64,000 nucleotides of DNA from Selenomonadales bacterium (GCA_018434945.1 JAHDOI010000055.1:1-64000), one strand, 5' to 3'. Numbered from the stretch's first letter, positions 16,657 to 26,076 are shown. Numbers and translations: made by a program. Notes: generated by a model not told the origin, from the sequence alone.

Positions 16657-17958
16657 TTATTTGATCATCAGTTTCGGCATGTAGAGGACGATTTCGGGGT
16701 AGATGGTGATGAGGGCTGTCATGGCGAGCATGATGAGAAAGGAGGGCAGGGCGTAGCGGGCGATCTTGAAGAGGTCGTCGCCGACAAGGCCGTTGATGAC
16801 GAAGAGGTTGAAGCCGACGGGCGGCGTTATCTGGGCGAGCTCGATCATGATGACGAGGTAGATGCCGAACCAGACGGGGTCGAAGCCGGCGGCCTTGATG
16901 AGCGGGGCGGTGATGGGCAGGCTCATGACGATCATGGAGAAGCCGTCGAGGAGACAGCCCATGATGAGATACATTACGGAGAGGATGGCGATGAGTACGT
17001 AGGGGGAGACGCCGAGGGCGGCGATGTATTTTGTGATGGCGGCGGGGATGCCGAGGTAGCCGACGGCGACGGACAGGAAGGAGGCGCCGGCGACAATCCA
17101 CATGATCATGCAGGAGGTTTTGACCGAGCCCATGAGGGCGGATTTGAAGATTTCCCAGTCCATGCTGCGGGAAATGAAGGCGAAGAAGATGGCGCCGATG
17201 ACACCGACGGCGGCGGCTTCGGTGGGGGTGGCCCAGCCGAGGTAGATGCTGCCGAGGACCATGACGATGAGGAAGATGACGGGCAGCAGCAGGGGGATGG
17301 ATTTGAGGCGGTCGTTCCAGGTGTAGGCGAGGTCGCCGCGGGGGGCTAGCTCGGGGTTGATGAGGCAGCGGATGACGACATAGCCGCTGAAGCCGGCAGC
17401 AAGGACGACGCCGGGGATGACGCCGGCGATGAAGAGTTTGCCGATGCTGACGTCGGCGACGATGCCGTAGACGAGCATGACCATGCTGGGAGGGATGAGG
17501 AAGCCGAGGGTGCCGGCGCCGGCCAGCGAGCCGAGGCAGAGGCCGCGGTCGTAGTTGCGCTTGAAAAGTTCGGGGAGGGTGATTTTGCCGACGGTGGCGG
17601 TGGTGGCCGCCGAGGAGCCGCTGACGGCGGCGAAGAGGGTGCAGGCGCAGATGTTCACGTGGAGCAGGCGCCCGGGAAGCTTATCCATCCAGGGGGAAAG
17701 ACCCTTGAAGAGGTTTTCGGAGATTTTGCTTTTGAAGAGGAGCTCGCCCATGAAGATGAACAGCGGCAGGGCGATCATGGTTGAGCCGCTGGTGCCGTTC
17801 CAGACGATGTTGGCCATGACGGCCATGGGGTCGACGCCGGTGAAGAAGAAGAAGCCGATGGCGCCGATGATGAAGAGGGAGATGCCGATCCAGACGGTGG
17901 AGCCGAGGAAGAAGGCCAGACAGGCCAGGAGGATGAAGGATATCGTCAATACGTCCAT
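16657..17958 (-). CDS. dctM: TRAP transporter large permease DctM (system 2)
   Basis: 433 aa, about 12 membrane helices. Signature loops: LPLFIFMGELLFKSKISENLF, SGSSAATTATVGKI, IPPSMVMLVYG and the terminal TPPVGFNLFVINGL. Differs clearly from the system 1 copy, so it is an independent lineage rather than a recent duplicate. RBS GGAGG. Follows dctQ2 by 43 bp. Confidence 0.95.
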   Translation of the reverse strand: MDVLTISFILLACLAFFLGSTVWIGISLFIIGAIGFFFFTGVDPMAVMANIVWNGTSGSTMIALPLFIFMGELLFKSKISENLFKGLSPWMDKLPGRLLHVNICACTLFAAVSGSSAATTATVGKITLPELFKRNYDRGLCLGSLAGAGTLGFLIPPSMVMLVYGIVADVSIGKLFIAGVIPGVVLAAGFSGYVVIRCLINPELAPRGDLAYTWNDRLKSIPLLLPVIFLIVMVLGSIYLGWATPTEAAAVGVIGAIFFAFISRSMDWEIFKSALMGSVKTSCMIMWIVAGASFLSVAVGYLGIPAAITKYIAALGVSPYVLIAILSVMYLIMGCLLDGFSMIVMSLPITAPLIKAAGFDPVWFGIYLVIMIELAQITPPVGFNLFVINGLVGDDLFKIARYALPSFLIMLAMTALITIYPEIVLYMPKLMIK

Positions 17959-18001
17959 AGTGGTTCGCCTCCCCTATTGATTGAAGTGTGCCGCATGATG
18001 C

Positions 18002-18529
18002 TCACCGGCCCAGGGTGCTGGACTCGGCTTCGCTTGTTTCCCCGGTGCGCAGCCTGATGAGCGACCGGCAGAATTCGGCGGCGAATTGCAGCGTGAGGAT
18101 GGCGGACCCCAAAGGCATGAAGAAATGGGGGTATGCCAGGGGGGTGGCTGATATCTGCATCGAGCGTGTGCCCGTTCTTATCGAATCGAGGAAGAAATCC
18201 CAGCAGTTGTAGGTGAGGATGGCGCAGAAAATGAAGCCGACGGCGAAGGCGTAGAGGTCGACGATGGTGCGCGCGCGGCCTTTGAGGATTTCGTGGAGGA
18301 AGACCATGCGGATGTGGCTCTTGTCCCTGAGGGTGTAGGCGAGGGCGAGGAATGTGAGGGCTGCCATGAGGTAGCCGGTGTATTCTTCGGTGATGTAGAG
18401 GGTTTTGGAGAACATGCCGCGTACGACCATTTCGGCGCAGACGAGGATGAGGGCCACGATCGTCAGGACGCCGGCCAGCACGCCGCCGTAAAGGGAGAGA
18501 CGATCACAGAAGCGGATGAATGATTCCAT
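18002..18529 (-). CDS. dctQ: TRAP transporter small permease DctQ (system 2)
   Basis: 175 aa from the ATG at 18529 (GGAAG 7 nt upstream; a TTG at 18535 is less likely). Four membrane helices with the DctQ core YITEEYTGYLMAALTFLALAYTLRDKSHIR. Encoded between dctP2 and dctM2, with a strong hairpin in the gap after dctP2. Confidence 0.93.
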   Translation of the reverse strand: MESFIRFCDRLSLYGGVLAGVLTIVALILVCAEMVVRGMFSKTLYITEEYTGYLMAALTFLALAYTLRDKSHIRMVFLHEILKGRARTIVDLYAFAVGFIFCAILTYNCWDFFLDSIRTGTRSMQISATPLAYPHFFMPLGSAILTLQFAAEFCRSLIRLRTGETSEAESSTLGR

Positions 18530-18554
18530 GGTCAACTTCCTTTCGCTTAGGGGA

Positions 18555-18584
18555 AAGAACCGGCGGCCTTAGCCGCCGGTTCTT
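18555..18584 (-). terminator. Intercistronic hairpin between dctP2 and dctQ2
   Basis: AAGAACCGGCGGC pairs with GCCGCCGGTTCTT (13 bp, 4-nt loop). In binding-protein operons such hairpins lower read-through or stabilise the upstream message, giving excess binding protein over permease. Confidence 0.7.
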
Positions 18585-18593
18585 CGCTGCCTG

Positions 18594-19637
18594 TTACTGA
18601 CGACCGACTTTTTTGTTGAACTCTTCTACGATTTGCTTGGCTTCGGCGGGAGCCGTCTTCAGCCAGTCTTCGCGGATGGGTTTTGTAACTTTGGATAGTT
18701 CGTTGAGGAATTCTTTGCTGGGTTTGACGGTGGTTATGCCGTTTTTGTTGGAGATGGCTTCCTGGTCTTTGTCAAGCTTGGCGACTTTTTCCCACATTTC
18801 TTTTTCCATGTCTTTGCCGAGTTTGATGAGGGCGGCCTGCGTGTCTTTGTCAAGCTTGTTGAATTCTTTGAGGTTGACGGTTACCATGTCGGTAGCCATG
18901 GTGACGTTCTGGGGCGAGTAGAATTTGAGAACTTCCCAGAATTTGGCGTCGACGGCGGTGGGGGTGGAGGTGAGGACGGAGTCGATTACGCCGGTGGCGA
19001 GGGAGGAGTAGACTTCACTGAAGGGCAGCGGGTAGGGAGTGCCGCCGACGGCCTGGATGACGAGGCCACCGTTTTTGTCGTAGGTGCGGGTTTTGAGGCC
19101 TTTCATGTCGGCAAGCGATTTGACTTCTTTCTTGGACCAGATGCCGGCGGCCGGCCAGGGGGCTATGTAGAGGATTTTCTGGCCCCATTTGGTTTCGGCT
19201 GCTTTGTCGAAGTGCGGGCGGGCGATGTCGTTGAGGATTTTGCCTTCTTCGAAGCTCTGGATGAGGAAGGGCAGGGTGACGACGTTGAAGAGCGGCTCGT
19301 CGCCGGCCACGCCGCTTATGAGCATGTCGGAGACGGGTACGAGGCCGTCGCGAACGATTTTGAGGAGCTCGGGGCCTTTGTAGCCGAGAGCGCCGCCGGC
19401 CTGGACGGTGATTTCGACTTTGCCCTTGGTGGCGTCTTTGGCTTTCTTGGCGAATTCTTCGAGACCCTGGGTCTGATGGTTGTTCGGCGGCCAGACGGAG
19501 TTGGCGACCCATTTTACGGGGCCGGCCGCTTTCTGGGGTTCGGATTTACCGCCGCCGCAGCCTGCCAGTACGAGGGAGAGGATGACGACGCCGGAGAGGA
19601 CGAGGGTGAGGAAACCGGATTTGCGGAACGAACGCAT
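18594..19637 (-). CDS. dctP: TRAP substrate-binding lipoprotein DctP (system 2)
   Basis: 347 aa. Lipobox LVLAGCGGG in the signal peptide (Cys near 27). DctP-fold motifs include WVANSVWPPNNHQTQGLEEF, the Arg-containing KGLKTRTYDKNGGLVI and EVYSSLATGVIDSVLTS. The WP-rich N-terminal strand suggests the branch that binds larger or 2-keto/aromatic acids, but the ligand cannot be read from sequence. First gene of dctPQM system 2, with its own promoter at 19768-19796 and RBS AAGGGGG. Confidence 0.93.
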   Translation of the reverse strand: MRSFRKSGFLTLVLSGVVILSLVLAGCGGGKSEPQKAAGPVKWVANSVWPPNNHQTQGLEEFAKKAKDATKGKVEITVQAGGALGYKGPELLKIVRDGLVPVSDMLISGVAGDEPLFNVVTLPFLIQSFEEGKILNDIARPHFDKAAETKWGQKILYIAPWPAAGIWSKKEVKSLADMKGLKTRTYDKNGGLVIQAVGGTPYPLPFSEVYSSLATGVIDSVLTSTPTAVDAKFWEVLKFYSPQNVTMATDMVTVNLKEFNKLDKDTQAALIKLGKDMEKEMWEKVAKLDKDQEAISNKNGITTVKPSKEFLNELSKVTKPIREDWLKTAPAEAKQIVEEFNKKVGRQ

Positions 19638-19767
19638 GAGTTAACCCCCTTCTAAAATTGGTGATACCGTTTGCGCGCATTGTCCCGCGGGGGGAGGCTC
19701 CCGTCGCGCGTCTTCTCTCACGCCTCCCTGAACACGGTAGGAGAGATAGGATACATCACTATACACT

Positions 19768-19796
19768 ATTTTAGGTCATCTGCGGCTGTCTGTCCA
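19768..19796 (-). promoter_or_regulatory. Promoter of TRAP system 2
   Basis: On the minus strand: TGGACA (19796-19791), a 17-nt spacer, and TAAAAT (19773-19768). It lies about 130 bp upstream of dctP2, leaving a long leader. Confidence 0.6.
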
Positions 19797-19846
19797 CAGG
19801 ACTGTAATAAAAAATCCGGCCGCACACGGATAAAATACATCGGTCT

Positions 19847-19960
19847 CCTGACGGCGCACCGGTACGCGGCCCGTCCCGCGCGGGGACGACCTGCGTATCC
19901 GGTAGCAGGCTTCCTTATTTATATGGCGGTACGCCGCAGATGGGGGTTTATCGCCGGCCG
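19847..19960 (+). repeat. Dispersed hairpin element, degenerate copy R7
   Basis: Keeps ACGGCGCACCGG on the left and TACGCCGCAGATGGGGGTTTATCGCCGG on the right (shown in part; key words GCACCGG and GCAGATGGG). The middle is diverged and the outer stem partly lost. Its right end encodes the last codons and the TAA of the DUF1848 gene. Confidence 0.55.
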
Positions 19961-20808
19961 TAGCAGTAGAGGCAGTTGAAGGCGCATTCCTGCCCATACC
20001 CCCCGATGTCGACGCTTTTTGTGCAGCCGCACGCGGCGCGCTGGCCGCCGTCGCGGGCGAGGGAGGCTTTTTCGCCGGCGAGGGCGGCGAGGAGGGCGCC
20101 GTCGATGCAGCGGCCGGGGGTAAGGCCGGGGACGGCGGCGAGGAGGGGTGAGGCGCACGAGTGGAGGGTGAGGCCGTGGGCGGCGGCGATTTTGGCGAGG
20201 CGGGCGAAGAAGAGGGTGAGGGCGTCGCCGGCGAGGGGGACGAGCCCGAGGCCGCGGTCGGCGGCAAGGCGTTTTTTGACGTGGGGGTAGAGGGCTATGT
20301 AGGAGGTGACGAGGCGGCAGCGGCGCATGCCGAGGGCGGCGAGGTCGCGGCAGAGGGTTTCGAAGGCGGCGAGGCGCGCCCGGCCGGGCTTGGCGGGGGT
20401 GGGCTGGTGTTCGCCGCCGGTGGAGATGATGACAGGGTCGAAACGGATGGTGAATTGTTCGGGGCGGTGACGGGCGAGGAGGCCTTCGAGGGTCCTGAGG
20501 GAGGCGGCGTAGGGCGGCACGCCCGGTTCGAGGCGGGGCGAGTAGTTGTTGATGGTGTAATGGAAGTAGAGGTTGTGGTCGGTAAGGGCACCGGGGGCGG
20601 CGAGGATGTTGGCGAAGTCTTTGCTCCAGAGGACGATGGTGTGGACGCTTGCGGGGCGGAGGTCGACGCGGTAGGCGTTCGCCGGGAAGCGGGGGTTGGC
20701 GACGATTGCCTGTCCGGCGCGGAGGACGTCCTGCAGCCAGCGGTAGTGGAAGCGCGGCAGGTCGGTGCGGCGTGAGGCTGAGATGATGTTTTTCAGTTTG
20801 GCGGCCAT
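19948..20808 (-). CDS. DUF1848 family protein with Cys cluster
   Basis: 286 aa from the ATG at 20808 (GGAGG upstream). Opens with the family start IISASRRTDLPRFHYRW, contains TIVLWSKDFANIL and YFHYTINNY, and ends in a Cys cluster CGCTKSVDIGGYGQ ... CAFNCLYCYG that probably binds an Fe-S cluster, reminiscent of radical-SAM or spore photoproduct lyase-like enzymes. No reaction is established for DUF1848. The last residues and stop lie inside a repeat element. Confidence 0.85.
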   Translation of the reverse strand: MAAKLKNIISASRRTDLPRFHYRWLQDVLRAGQAIVANPRFPANAYRVDLRPASVHTIVLWSKDFANILAAPGALTDHNLYFHYTINNYSPRLEPGVPPYAASLRTLEGLLARHRPEQFTIRFDPVIISTGGEHQPTPAKPGRARLAAFETLCRDLAALGMRRCRLVTSYIALYPHVKKRLAADRGLGLVPLAGDALTLFFARLAKIAAAHGLTLHSCASPLLAAVPGLTPGRCIDGALLAALAGEKASLARDGGQRAACGCTKSVDIGGYGQECAFNCLYCYGRR

Positions 20809-20855
20809 GTGTTTTGCCCTCCGGGAGTGAGGATGGTGTTTCGTTCGCCGGATGT

Positions 20856-21596
20856 TCAGGAGAGGTGTGCGGCCAGCCGCCGCCCGTTGCGGAATATGGG
20901 CAGGCGATTCATGGCCAGGGGGTCGGCGGCGGTGTCGGCCCAGCCGCGCCTGACGGTGAACCCGGCCCAATAGCCGGCCTCCCTGGCGGCGGCGAGGGTG
21001 TCGTCGTTGTAGCTGCCGCAGGGGTAGGCGACGGCGCCGACCTCTTTGCCGAGCAGGTCTTCGAGGCAGGCCTTCGATATCTGGAGCTCGAGGGTGGCTT
21101 CCCATTTCGCCAGGGTGGCGAGGGGCCGGTGGCTGACGGTGTGGGAGCCGATGTACATGCCGGCGGCGGACATCTCCATGATCTGGGAGGCGGTCATGCG
21201 GCCGGGCTGACCCAGCAGGCTGGTGATGACGAAGAAGCTGGCAGTCATGCCGTAGGAGGCGAGGAGCGGGAAGGCGGCGGCGTAGTTGTCGAGGTAGCCG
21301 TCGTCGAATGTGAGGAAGACGGCTTTTTCGGGCAGCGGCCGGCCGGCATGGAGGTGTTCTTTGAGCTGACCGACGGTGAGGGTTAGGTAGGCGTTGTCGG
21401 CGAGGATGCGCAGGTCTTCGGCGAGGCGGCCGCCGGCGATGGTGAGGTCGCCGGTCCCCTCCCCCACCCGGTGGTAGACGGGGACGGGGATGAGGGCGCC
21501 GGCGGCGGACGCCGTCGACGGCAGGCGCCAGTAGCCGCCGTACGAGGCGGCGATTGTGAGGGCGCATTTTTGGAGGAATTGGCGGCGGGTTAGCAT
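20856..21596 (-). CDS. Exported polysaccharide deacetylase (NodB fold)
   Basis: 246 aa. N-terminus MLTRRQFLQKCALTIAAS looks like a Tat-type twin-Arg signal. The NodB domain shows the metal/catalytic motifs FLTFDDGY (motif 1), SHTVSHRPL (motif 2, metal His pair) and YPCGSYND (motif 3). Such enzymes remove N- or O-acetyl groups from envelope glycans (peptidoglycan, exopolysaccharide). It lies 47 bp upstream of the DUF1848 gene on the same strand and may share its transcript. Confidence 0.88.
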   Translation of the reverse strand: MLTRRQFLQKCALTIAASYGGYWRLPSTASAAGALIPVPVYHRVGEGTGDLTIAGGRLAEDLRILADNAYLTLTVGQLKEHLHAGRPLPEKAVFLTFDDGYLDNYAAAFPLLASYGMTASFFVITSLLGQPGRMTASQIMEMSAAGMYIGSHTVSHRPLATLAKWEATLELQISKACLEDLLGKEVGAVAYPCGSYNDDTLAAAREAGYWAGFTVRRGWADTAADPLAMNRLPIFRNGRRLAAHLS

Positions 21597-21846
21597 TGTT
21601 ACGGCGTGACCTCCCTTGTTTTCCCGGGAAATGGCGTTTTCCGGCGACGTCAGGTTTACAAATTATGTTAGTTTGATTTTACACCCTGCGGCAATGACGG
21701 GCAATACTCTTTTATTGCCGGATTATCCGGAATGGCGGCTCCGGATGTTGAATTTCCGCGGTTGAAGACCGGCACTTTCCTGTGATAGACTGAAAATAGC
21801 GTAATTTTTTGGCTGTGACGTCAGCTTGACGGATAGAGGGGCTTAT

Positions 21847-22356
21847 ATGGAAGAGTTGAAAGGTTCCCCGGTTACGAAAAACAGGGCGCGCCGTCTGCAT
21901 TCGCTCCGTTTGATCGGGTCTTCCTTCGGTTGTCTGGTGGTGATCGGCATCACTGCTTTCCTATCGACATTTTCGGGGCTTTCGTTTCTGCTGCCGTCGT
22001 TCGGGGCCAGCAGCGTGATTTTGTTCGTCATCCCCGCGAGCGCTTACGCCCAGCCCCGCAGCATCGTGGGCGGGCATCTGCTGTCGAGCGCGATCGGCTT
22101 GGCGGTCTATTTCGGGCTCGGAACGACGTGGTGGTCTTTGTCGCTGTCAGTGGGCATAGCGGTGGCGGCGATGCTGCTGTCGAAGACCCTGCACCCGCCC
22201 GCGGCGGCCGATCCCCTCTTTTTTATGATGCAGGGCGGCCTGTCCTGGCAGATGGTGATGATTCCGGCGCTGGTGGGGAGCGTGCTGCTGGTGCTGTTCG
22301 CTTTCTTTTACGTCAATCAGGTGCTGAAGCGACCGTATCCTCAGTATTGGTTGTAG
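21847..22356 (+). CDS. HPP family membrane protein
   Basis: 169 aa from the ATG at 21847 (GAGGGG upstream; a TTG at 21826 is less likely). Four or five membrane helices. Contains the hallmark LHPPAAADPLFF (the HPP motif) and LPSFGASSVILFVIP. HPP-family proteins have been linked to nitrite or other anion transport in plastids and cyanobacteria; the role here is unknown. A possible promoter TTGAAG-N18-TAGACT lies upstream. Confidence 0.88.
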   Translation: MEELKGSPVTKNRARRLHSLRLIGSSFGCLVVIGITAFLSTFSGLSFLLPSFGASSVILFVIPASAYAQPRSIVGGHLLSSAIGLAVYFGLGTTWWSLSLSVGIAVAAMLLSKTLHPPAAADPLFFMMQGGLSWQMVMIPALVGSVLLVLFAFFYVNQVLKRPYPQYWL

Positions 22357-22530
22357 CGACTACCAAAGGGGTATCCGTTCGGCGGGTGCCCTTTCGCGCT
22401 TTCACCGGCCGGGCGGCGGAGCAGCGGCGCGGCGTCAAGTTCCGGCTGGCCTGGAGCAATGCCGTTTACTATCCCGCTGAGTTGTGGTAAATTGAAAGAG
22501 TAACTTTGTCCGACCACAAGGGGGACGCTG

Positions 22531-23187
22531 ATGGATAAGATCCGTATTGTCATCGCCGACGACCACGCGGTGCTGCGCTCCGGCCTGAAGGCGATGCTGA
22601 ATTATTCGCCTCAGTTCGAGGTGGTGGGCGAGGCGGCCAACGGCCTGGAGGCGCTGAAGCTGCTGGAGGAGCTGCGCCCCGATGTGCTGATTCTCGATTT
22701 GTCGATGCCGGGGATGAGCGGCGCGGAGTGCATCAAGGAGATCCGCTACCGCGGTTTGCCCTGCCGGGTGCTTGTGCTGACGATGTACGACGACGAGGCG
22801 TATATCAAGGAGGTAATGCGCGCCGGCGCGGACGGCTATATGCTGAAGAAGTCGGCCGATACCGAGTTGATGGAAGGGATCGTGAAGGTTCACGCCGGCA
22901 AGAAGTATCTTAACGAGTCGCTGTCGGAGAAGCTGCTCGATAGCTTGCTGCGCAACCCGGAGGAGGGTCCTGACCGCCGCGACCCGTATGTGCTGCTCTC
23001 AAGCCGCGAGCGCGAGGTGCTGCGCTTTCTGGCCCAGGGTTATACGAACAGCGAGATCGGCGCCGCGCTGTCGCTGAGCACTAAGACGATTGATACGTAC
23101 CGCTCGCGGATCATGCATAAGCTCAATGTGCACAGGAAGTCGGAGCTGGTGAATTACGCGGTGCAGTATAAGCTTATCAATATGTGA
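22531..23187 (+). CDS. NarL-type response regulator
   Basis: 218 aa. Receiver with IADDH, phospho-acceptor Asp in LILDLSMPG (D56) and Lys in GYMLKKSAD, then a LuxR-type HTH (LSSREREVLRFLAQGYTNSEIG). RBS AAGGGGG. The matching DesK-type (HisKA_3) kinase at 26256-27344 lies on the other side of the GlcDF operon, so the pair plausibly controls that oxidase (inference from class and location). Confidence 0.93.
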   Translation: MDKIRIVIADDHAVLRSGLKAMLNYSPQFEVVGEAANGLEALKLLEELRPDVLILDLSMPGMSGAECIKEIRYRGLPCRVLVLTMYDDEAYIKEVMRAGADGYMLKKSADTELMEGIVKVHAGKKYLNESLSEKLLDSLLRNPEEGPDRRDPYVLLSSREREVLRFLAQGYTNSEIGAALSLSTKTIDTYRSRIMHKLNVHRKSELVNYAVQYKLINM

Positions 23188-23272
23188 TTAGTTTCTCATG
23201 TTGTAGGGTTTTGTCTTATCGGAATTTAGAGGTTATCCCTACGGAATTTTACTGGATATGCCTGATTTACTT

Positions 23273-23327
23273 CTGGTCTGACAACCAGGACAATTAATAT
23301 GAAAAGGTGTCTTTTTTTTCTTATAAT
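23273..23327 (+). promoter_or_regulatory. Promoter and operator-like site of the GlcDF operon
   Basis: ATGAAA (23299-23304), a 17-nt spacer, TATAAT (23322-23327). Ten bp upstream sits CTGGTCTGACAACCAG (23273-23288), close to the TGGTC-N-GACCA sites of FadR-type GntR regulators. The regulator is not in the window. Confidence 0.45.
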
Positions 23328-23352
23328 TTTTACGTAAAGGAGCAGGGAGAAA

Positions 23353-24738
23353 ATGCAGAGTGGCTTGTTGGATTCTCTTAAGCGGATCGTCGGGACGGAG
23401 CATGTCCTGACAAACCAGGAAGACCTGTTGTGTTATTCTTATGATGCCACGCCGGGGTTCTCGCACATGCCGGAGGCTGTGGTGATGCCGGGGACGGCCG
23501 ACGAGGTGGCGAAGGTTCTGGCTGCCGCCAATGACGCCAAGGTTCCCGTATATCCCCGCGGCTCCGGAACGAATCTGAGCGCCGGCACCGTCCCCCTGAA
23601 GGGCGGCATCGTGCTGCTGATGACCCGTATGAACAAGATCGTTGAGATCGATACCGCCAACCTGGTCGCCGTGGCCGAGCCCGGTGTGGTGGTGGCCGAT
23701 CTGAACAAGGCGGTGGAGGAGTTCGGTCTGATTTATCCTCCCGATCCCGGCACGGTGGCTACGGCGACGCTGGGCGGCACGGTGTCGGAGAACGCCGGTG
23801 GTCTGCGCGGCCTGAAGTACGGCGTTTCGAAGCATTATATCATGGGTCTGGAGGTTGTGCTGGCCGACGGACGTATTCTGAACACCGGCGGCAAGACGGT
23901 CAAGGATGTGGCCGGTTACGACCTGACGAAGCTGTTCACTGGCTCGGAGGGGACGCTGGGGGTCATCACGAAGATTATTGTCAAGCTGATGCCTGCGCCG
24001 GAGGCGCGCAAGGCGATGCTGGCGACGTTCGGCAATCTCGATGACGCCGGTCAGGCTATTTCGGCGATTATCGCGGCGAAGATCATCCCGGCGACGCTGG
24101 AGATCATGGATAACGCCACGATCCGCACGGTGGAGGAGTTTTCGAAGGCCGGCCTGCCGACCTCGGCCGAGGCGCTGCTGCTGATCGAGGTGGACGGCAT
24201 CCCCGAGGTGGTGGAGAAGGAAGCCGCGAAGGTGGTCGAGGTGCTGAAGGCGAATAACGCGGCCGAGATCCGCGTGGCTCAGGACGCGGGCGAGCGCGAT
24301 AAGATCTGGGCGGCCCGCCGCGCGGCGCTGCCGGCGCTGGCCAAGCTCCGCCCGACGACGTTCGTCGAAGACGCGACTGTGCCCCGCAGCAAGGTGCCGG
24401 ATATGATCCGCGCGGTGAACGAGATCGCGGCCCGTTACAATGTGACGATCGGCACGTTCGGCCATGCCGGCGACGGCAACCTCCACCCGACGATCGTGTG
24501 CGATATCCGCGACGACGCCGAGATGGACCGGGTGTATAAGGCGATGGATGAGATTTTCGCCGTTTCCCTCAAGCTGGGCGGCACGCTTTCCGGCGAGCAC
24601 GGCATCGGCGTGGGCAAGCTGCGGTATATGGAGAGCCAGTTCGGTCCCGCGGGGATGACGGCGATGCGGTCGATCAAGAAAGCCCTCGACCCCAACTGTA
24701 TCCTGAATCCGGGAAAACTTGTCGGGGAGTGTGGATGA
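23353..24738 (+). CDS. glcD: FAD-linked 2-hydroxyacid dehydrogenase, GlcD-like
   Basis: 461 aa. PCMH-type FAD domain in the first half (YPRGSGTNLSAGTVP, PPDPGTVATATLGGTVSENA) and an FAD-oxidase C-terminal domain with GHAGDGNLHP and SGEHGIGVGK. It oxidises glycolate, D-lactate or a related 2-hydroxyacid, with electrons passing through the Fe-S subunit encoded one nucleotide downstream. The absence of GlcE fits the two-subunit anaerobic type. RBS AAGGAGCAGGGAG. Promoter and operator-like site directly upstream. Confidence 0.93.
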   Translation: MQSGLLDSLKRIVGTEHVLTNQEDLLCYSYDATPGFSHMPEAVVMPGTADEVAKVLAAANDAKVPVYPRGSGTNLSAGTVPLKGGIVLLMTRMNKIVEIDTANLVAVAEPGVVVADLNKAVEEFGLIYPPDPGTVATATLGGTVSENAGGLRGLKYGVSKHYIMGLEVVLADGRILNTGGKTVKDVAGYDLTKLFTGSEGTLGVITKIIVKLMPAPEARKAMLATFGNLDDAGQAISAIIAAKIIPATLEIMDNATIRTVEEFSKAGLPTSAEALLLIEVDGIPEVVEKEAAKVVEVLKANNAAEIRVAQDAGERDKIWAARRAALPALAKLRPTTFVEDATVPRSKVPDMIRAVNEIAARYNVTIGTFGHAGDGNLHPTIVCDIRDDAEMDRVYKAMDEIFAVSLKLGGTLSGEHGIGVGKLRYMESQFGPAGMTAMRSIKKALDPNCILNPGKLVGECG

Positions 24739-24739
24739 T

Positions 24740-26065
24740 ATGAGCGACAATAAGAAACTGCTGACCGAAGTGGAAGACGCGCTCGCCAATTGTATGAAGT
24801 GCGGCAACTGCATGGAGGTCTGCCCGATTTACAAGGAGTTCAAGACGGAGTCTTCTGTGGCCCGCGGCAAGATCGCCCTGATGGAGGCGGTACTGAGCGG
24901 CCAGAGCGACATCACGGCGGGCTTCGACAAGCGGATGGCGATGTGCGTCAGCTGTAAGGCCTGTACGGCTAAGTGCCCGTGCGGCGTGAAGGCCGACGAG
25001 CTGATCATCAAGGGCCGGGAGGCGATCGTGAAGACGCGCGGCCTGCACCCGATCAAGAAGGCGGCGTTCGCGCTGCTGAAGGCCCGTCCGCTGTTCGATT
25101 TCGGCCTGCGGATGGCCGGCTTGTTCGGTCCGCTGGCGTTCAAGAAGCTGCCCGGCCGTCTGGCGACGGTGGCCCGCTTCCCGATGCCCGGCCTGGACCG
25201 CAAGCGGATCATGGCGCCGGTGGCCTCCACCCCGCTCCGCAGCCAGTACCCCGAGGTGGTGAAGGTCGATAACCCGAAATTCAGGGTGGCGTTCTTCACC
25301 GGCTGCACGATCAATTATATCTATACCGATGTCGGCCAGGCGGTGCTGAATGTCCTGAAGGAGAACGACGTCGAGGTTACGCTGCCGGCGCTGCAGCACT
25401 GCTGCGCGGTTCCGGTGCATATCTCGGGCGACATCGAGCTGGCGAAGGTGTTCGCCAAGCACAATATCGAGACGTTCGAGCGCTATAACCCCGATTATAT
25501 CGTGGCGGCCTGCGGTTCGTGCACGATGGCGTGGAAGAAGGATTATCCCGATATGTTCGCCGACGACCCGGAGATGAAGGCGCGGGCGGAGAAGCTGGCC
25601 GCCAAGACGTACGAGATCAGCCAGTTCCTGGTCGATGTGGTTAAGTTCCGCCGCGATAATCTCGGCGAGGTGAACGCGACGGTGACGATGCACGACCCGT
25701 GCCATATGGCGCGCGGTATCGCGGTGACGGCCCAGCCGCGCGAGGTGCTGAAGGCCATCCCGGGCGTGAATTTCGTGGAGATGAAGGAACCGGCCCGCTG
25801 CTGCGGCGCCGGGGGCTCGTTCAGTCTGGCGCATTACGATGTGGCGCGGACGATCAACGACCGCAAGCTGGCGGATATCGCGACGACGGGCGCCGATACG
25901 GTGGTCACGGGCTGCGGCATGTGCCGCATGCATATCACCGACGGCCTGGTGCAGAGCGGCCGCAACGAGCAGGTTTTCCACACGGTGCAGCTCCTCGATA
26001 AGGCTTATAAGGCCGGCAAGAAGGATGAGCCGAAAAAGACGAAGGACGAGTTCCACTTCCATTAA
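24740..26065 (+). CDS. glcF: Fe-S subunit of glycolate/lactate oxidase, GlcF-like
   Basis: 441 aa from the ATG at 24740, one base after the glcD stop (GGGGAGTG upstream). Two 4Fe-4S motifs: CMKCGNCMEVCP (C18-C28) and CVSCKACTAKCP (about 65-77). Two CCG domains carry LQHCCAVPVH and ARCCGAGGSF. It receives electrons from the FAD subunit and passes them to the quinone pool or another carrier. Two to three additional Cys pairs (ACGSC, GCGMC) are typical of heterodisulfide reductase D-like modules. Followed by a clear terminator. Confidence 0.93.
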   Translation: MSDNKKLLTEVEDALANCMKCGNCMEVCPIYKEFKTESSVARGKIALMEAVLSGQSDITAGFDKRMAMCVSCKACTAKCPCGVKADELIIKGREAIVKTRGLHPIKKAAFALLKARPLFDFGLRMAGLFGPLAFKKLPGRLATVARFPMPGLDRKRIMAPVASTPLRSQYPEVVKVDNPKFRVAFFTGCTINYIYTDVGQAVLNVLKENDVEVTLPALQHCCAVPVHISGDIELAKVFAKHNIETFERYNPDYIVAACGSCTMAWKKDYPDMFADDPEMKARAEKLAAKTYEISQFLVDVVKFRRDNLGEVNATVTMHDPCHMARGIAVTAQPREVLKAIPGVNFVEMKEPARCCGAGGSFSLAHYDVARTINDRKLADIATTGADTVVTGCGMCRMHITDGLVQSGRNEQVFHTVQLLDKAYKAGKKDEPKKTKDEFHFH

Positions 26066-26076
26066 GATGGCGAAAA

